A stretch of 64,000 nucleotides of DNA from an uncultured Bacillota bacterium (GTDB lineage: Bacteria; Bacillota; Clostridia; Christensenellales; UBA1242): positions 77,485 to 141,484 of the forward strand of contig CASFBF010000010.1 of assembly GCA_949292985.1 (NCBI GenBank), written 5' to 3'. Under the pieces are notes generated by a model, which worked only from the letters and a program-made list of their open reading frames with translations, was not told where the DNA came from and did not search any database. A program made the position numbers and the translations under genes. Of the stretch, positions 60,646 through 64,000 are shown piece by piece. Each line of letters opens with the position of its first letter. Positions within the stretch are counted from its first letter, which is position 1.

Positions 60646-60673
60646 TTTATAAAAATATTATTTTTGATATAAT
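60646..60673 (+). promoter_or_regulatory. Promoter of the ABC exporter operon, near-leaderless
   Basis: TTTATA (60646-60651), 16-nt spacer, TATAAT (60668-60673) with upstream TG. It ends 10 bases before the ATG, leaving room for a leader of about 4 nt. Confidence 0.6.
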
Positions 60674-60683
60674 TCTTTTATAA

Positions 60684-62402
60684 ATGAAAAAACTTTTTAG
60701 ATTTTTTAAAAACTACAAAAAGGAAATGATTATTTCACCTCTTTTTAAAATTTTTGAAACTGTTTCTGAAATTGTTATCCCTTTACTTGTAGCACAAATG
60801 ATTGATGTCGGTGTCGCTAACCACGATGCAAACTTTATTATTATTTATGGTTGCATTGTTATTGCGCTTTATATAGTTGGTATAGTGTTTGCTATAATTT
60901 CTCAAAAATATTCTGCACGCGCTGCAACAGGAATTTCTTATGAAATAAGAAAAAACATGTATGAACACATAAATACATTTTCTCATCAGGAACTTGATAA
61001 GTTTGGAACCGCAACCTTAAATAACAGAATGACACACGATGTTTCTCGTGTCGAACAAGCCATAGGAAAATTTTTAAGGCTTATTCTAAGATCTCCCCTT
61101 GTCCTTATTGGTGCAATAGTAAGTGCTATGATTATAGATCTTAAACTATCTGTAATTTTTATAGCCATAACTCCAGTAATTGTTGCCATTGTTTTCTTTA
61201 CTCTTAAAATAACCGACCCTTTATATAATAAGGCTCAAAAAAGTCTAGATAAAGTTTCAGAAATCACTCGTGAAAATTTACAAGGAGTGAGAGTCGTTAG
61301 AGCCTTTAATAAACAATCAGATGAAGAAAGACGTTTTACTGTCGCTTCAAAAAATTTAAGAAAAGCAGGTATAAAAGTTACAAATATTTCATCATTGCTA
61401 AGTCCTATAACCACCGCTGTTATAAATTTTTCTATAATAGCAATTATGTGGTTTGGAGGGTTGCAAGTAAACTCAGGCTCGCTCACCCAAGGGGAAATTG
61501 TTGCTTTTGTAAATTATATGACACAAATTTCCACTGCTTTGATAACGGTTGCAAACTTAATAATCTCGTTGATTAAGGCACAAACCTGCGCAAAACGCAT
61601 TAACGAAGTTTTTGAAACAAAGCCAAGCATTATTGAAACTAACTCAACGCCGATAGAAATTTCTTATGACTTAGACACACCAAAAATAGAATTTCAAAAT
61701 GTGAGTTTCGCTTACAATAGTGATGCAAAATATGCAATAAAAAATTTAAATTTAAAAATTATGCCAGGCGAAACAATTGGAATAATAGGCGGGACAGGAA
61801 GTGGTAAAAGCAGTTTAATAAATCTTATTCCCCGATTTTATGACGCCTCGCAAGGTGCAGTGTTTGTTGATGGAGTGAATGTTAAAAATTATAGTTTCCA
61901 TCAACTTCGCTCAAAAATAGGATTAGTTCCACAAAAGGCTGTTTTGTTTAAAGGCTCGTTAAAAGATAATTTACGCTGGCGCAAACAAGATGCTTCTCTT
62001 GAAGAAATGGCAAAAGCAGTAAAAATTTCGCAAAGCGAAGATTTTGTAAATGAACTTGAAGGAAAATTTGATTTTAAAGTTCAATCAGGTGGGAAAAACT
62101 TTTCGGGCGGGCAAAGACAACGCTTGACCATTGCACGAGCACTGGTGGGTGAACCTGAAATTTTGATTTTAGACGACAGCGCAAGTGCACTTGACTTTGC
62201 AACAGATGCGGCGCTTAGAAAAGCAATTAAGGAAAATGTTAAATCTACAATAATTTTGGTTTCACAGCGGGCTGGCACTGTAAGAAATGCAGATAAAATT
62301 GTGGTGCTTGAAAATGGTAATGTTGTGGGCATCGGCAAACACAAAGAGTTGCTTGAAAACTGCCCAGTGTATAAAGAGATTTACGATTCACAAACTAAGT
62401 AA
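60684..62402 (+). CDS. ABC exporter half-transporter, degenerate-site subunit
   Basis: A 572-aa protein: six membrane helices (residues about 15-320) fused to one nucleotide-binding domain. Walker A is GGTGSGKSS near residue 370, the signature is FSGGQRQRL, and Walker B is ILILDDSAS. The catalytic Glu after Walker B is Asp (LDDS), the hallmark of the degenerate subunit of heterodimeric exporters such as the TM287/288 and BmrCD types. The partner follows 12 nt downstream. Likely a drug or lipid exporter; substrate unknown. It has no ribosome binding site. Confidence 0.9.
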   Translation: MKKLFRFFKNYKKEMIISPLFKIFETVSEIVIPLLVAQMIDVGVANHDANFIIIYGCIVIALYIVGIVFAIISQKYSARAATGISYEIRKNMYEHINTFSHQELDKFGTATLNNRMTHDVSRVEQAIGKFLRLILRSPLVLIGAIVSAMIIDLKLSVIFIAITPVIVAIVFFTLKITDPLYNKAQKSLDKVSEITRENLQGVRVVRAFNKQSDEERRFTVASKNLRKAGIKVTNISSLLSPITTAVINFSIIAIMWFGGLQVNSGSLTQGEIVAFVNYMTQISTALITVANLIISLIKAQTCAKRINEVFETKPSIIETNSTPIEISYDLDTPKIEFQNVSFAYNSDAKYAIKNLNLKIMPGETIGIIGGTGSGKSSLINLIPRFYDASQGAVFVDGVNVKNYSFHQLRSKIGLVPQKAVLFKGSLKDNLRWRKQDASLEEMAKAVKISQSEDFVNELEGKFDFKVQSGGKNFSGGQRQRLTIARALVGEPEILILDDSASALDFATDAALRKAIKENVKSTIILVSQRAGTVRNADKIVVLENGNVVGIGKHKELLENCPVYKEIYDSQTK

Positions 62403-62414
62403 AGGAAGAAAAAT

Positions 62415-64000
62415 TTGGAAGAAAAAAAAGTGAACAAAAATAATAAAGATGAAAAACAGTTTAGGAAACTGCAAAAAGCAATCGCATCGCTTCCTAAACC
62501 ATCTTTTAACAACCCCGAAAAAGTTCAACCAGCAAAAAATATTACCGCCCCCACCGCCTTGCCTGCATCTCTTTGGCAAGAATCTGCAAAAGTTTTTAAT
62601 GACAATGAAGACAAACCAACCAGAATTGCAGAATCAGGAATTATTTTAGATAGTGGCGGGAAAAAGATTGAAAGAATTGCAAACACAAAACGACCTAAAA
62701 AGAAAGCCACTATTGCAAGAGTTTTTAAATATGCAAAAAAGCATTGGTATCTATTTGTTCTTTCCATCTTTTTTGGTTTTGCTAATACTATTTTTGAAAT
62801 AGCAATTCCAATTATAATTGGTAAAGGTATAGATAATATTATAGGCGTTGGAGAAGTAAATTTTGAAAACCTTTTAAAATATATTGTAGCGTTAATTATT
62901 TGCATAATTGCTTTTACATTACTAAAATGGCTGACAAATAAAACTGCCAACGATCTTTCTTATAAAATGGAAGAACAAATGCATAATGACTTATTTAAAA
63001 AATTCAACAAAGTTCCTTTAAAAATTATAGATAATTCAAGTCATGGTGATTTGCAAAGCAGAATGGTGAATGATATAGAAAATATAACCGATGGTTTTAT
63101 AACCGGCTTGACAACATTTTTTGACTGCTTTTCAACCATAGCAATGACAATAGTTTTCATGTTTTTAATCAATGTTCCTATTGCAGCAATTATAGTTTGC
63201 ATAACGCCAATATCTTTAATAGCCGCTTTTTATATTGCTCATAAAACAAACAAATTGTTTAAAAGACAGGTAAAAGAACTTGGAGATCTTTCTGGCACAC
63301 TTGTAGAACTTGTAGGCAATCAAAAAATTGTTAAAGCGTTTGAATATGAAAATCGTTCTATAACTCAATTTGATTCAATAAATAAAAAACTTAAAGATAG
63401 TTCTGAAAAATCAACTTTTTATTCAACACTTACCGCCCCGACTTCAAGATTTTTAAACGGAATTTTATATGCAATTGTTGCGATTATGGGTTGCTTTTAT
63501 GCAATAGATGGTGTTCTAACTGTTGGCAGTATCAGTACTTTGTTATCATACGCAAGCCGATACACACGACCATTCAATTCAATTACTGAGGTGTTTTCTG
63601 ATGTTCAAGCCGCTTTTGCGTCTGCGGGCAGGTTATTTGCCGTGCTCGACATTCCAGATGAAATAAGCGATGAAAATCTTCCAGTAATCAAAAGAAATAC
63701 TGGAACTGTGAAGTTTGTAAATGTTGAATTCTCATATGTACCAGACAAAAAACTTATCACCAATTTAAATTTAAATGTTACAAAAGGTCAAAAAGTGGCA
63801 ATAGTTGGTCCTACTGGCTGTGGAAAAAGTACACTAATTAACTTGCTTATGCGTTTTTATGATGTGAATAGTGGCACAATTGAAGTTTGTGGACACGATA
63901 TAAAAAAAGTTAAAAGAAAAAGTTTACGAAATCAATTTGGAATGGTTTTACAAGAAACTTGGTTATTTAACGCAAGCATAAGGGACAACATAGCATACGG
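62415..64000 (+). CDS. ABC exporter half-transporter with long N-terminal extension (partial)
   Basis: Partner of the preceding gene, truncated by the window end (528 complete codons seen). The first 95 or so residues form a charged, Lys-rich cytosolic extension absent from most homologues (NKNNKDEKQFRKLQKAIASL). The six-helix domain then begins at about 105. Walker A GPTGCGKST is near residue 466. The start is TTG at 62415, with AGGAAG six bases upstream; a GTG five codons later is an alternative. The signature and Walker B lie beyond the edge, so the predicted canonical Glu cannot be checked. Confidence 0.88.
   Translation, partial: MEEKKVNKNNKDEKQFRKLQKAIASLPKPSFNNPEKVQPAKNITAPTALPASLWQESAKVFNDNEDKPTRIAESGIILDSGGKKIERIANTKRPKKKATIARVFKYAKKHWYLFVLSIFFGFANTIFEIAIPIIIGKGIDNIIGVGEVNFENLLKYIVALIICIIAFTLLKWLTNKTANDLSYKMEEQMHNDLFKKFNKVPLKIIDNSSHGDLQSRMVNDIENITDGFITGLTTFFDCFSTIAMTIVFMFLINVPIAAIIVCITPISLIAAFYIAHKTNKLFKRQVKELGDLSGTLVELVGNQKIVKAFEYENRSITQFDSINKKLKDSSEKSTFYSTLTAPTSRFLNGILYAIVAIMGCFYAIDGVLTVGSISTLLSYASRYTRPFNSITEVFSDVQAAFASAGRLFAVLDIPDEISDENLPVIKRNTGTVKFVNVEFSYVPDKKLITNLNLNVTKGQKVAIVGPTGCGKSTLINLLMRFYDVNSGTIEVCGHDIKKVKRKSLRNQFGMVLQETWLFNASIRDNIAY

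Noticed and set aside
60684-64000. A type I secretion or bacteriocin exporter
   Set aside because: No peptidase C39 domain, no leader-peptide gene and no accessory protein are seen; the pattern fits a multidrug-type heterodimer.

Overview
The window is low-GC, AT-rich DNA from a Gram-positive, anaerobe-type bacterium of the Bacillota, most likely an uncultured Clostridia-like lineage. Supporting signs are many short lipoprotein signal peptides with LAGC-type lipoboxes, AGGAGG-type ribosome binding sites, consensus sigma-A promoters (TTGACA-17-TATAAT), U-tailed hairpin terminators, and endospore genes (SpoIIID, a SpoIIQ-like membrane protein, a SpoVB-like flippase, a BclA-like collagen-repeat protein). 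Codon use and gene density look uniform. I see no prophage, no insertion sequence and no CRISPR array.

Layout. 1-12.7 kb: a broken-off lipoprotein gene, class II aldolase (fba), a 597-aa unknown, the walJ-htrA pair, and nucleotide excision repair genes (uvrB and uvrA, separated by a small RyR-like gene). Then come three small unknowns and a radC gene with two in-frame stops. 12.9-31.1 kb: one unbroken 18.2-kb gene for a 6059-residue lipoprotein built of beta-sandwich-like and GLUG-like repeat modules. 31.2-37.4 kb: a TtcA-like tRNA thiolase, spoIIID, acpP, a SpoIIQ-like protein, two small secreted or membrane proteins, an AglD/MprF-type flippase and a long PrsA-like foldase. 37.5-41.9 kb: mfd-pth preceded by a shortened GlmU-like protein, echoing the glmU-pth-mfd order of other Bacillota. 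42-51 kb: a type I membrane protein, DUF4363-DUF421, SpoVB-like, LysM mini-protein, AlkD-Sir2, ComF, tRNA-Glu, a collagen-like surface protein and a GtrA-ASCH fusion. 51-64 kb: a lipoprotein, a GPH-type sugar symporter, a secretion-less amidase, recD2, MarR-cysS, an ABC-F protein, a flavodoxin-like protein, tRNA-Leu and a heterodimeric ABC exporter whose second half runs off the end.

Themes. DNA repair and genome maintenance are over-represented (uvrA, uvrB, mfd, recD2, alkD, and the radC remnant). Sporulation and envelope genes form the second theme.

The most unusual signal is in gene starts. About a dozen genes, on both strands, have a sigma-A -10 box ending only 5-7 nt (a few 10-11 nt) before the start codon and no Shine-Dalgarno sequence. 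These look like leaderless transcripts. They coexist with ordinary Shine-Dalgarno genes and include uvrA, recD2, walJ, ttcA-like, the glmU-like/pth/mfd operon, the flippase (with a GTG start) and fba. Other points of interest are the giant lipoprotein, the GlmU remnant, the GtrA-ASCH fusion, a mirror-symmetric divergent promoter, and a duplicated tRNA-Glu 3' end.

All functional calls rest on reading motifs by eye; no database search was possible. No stretch longer than about 300 bases is free of genes.
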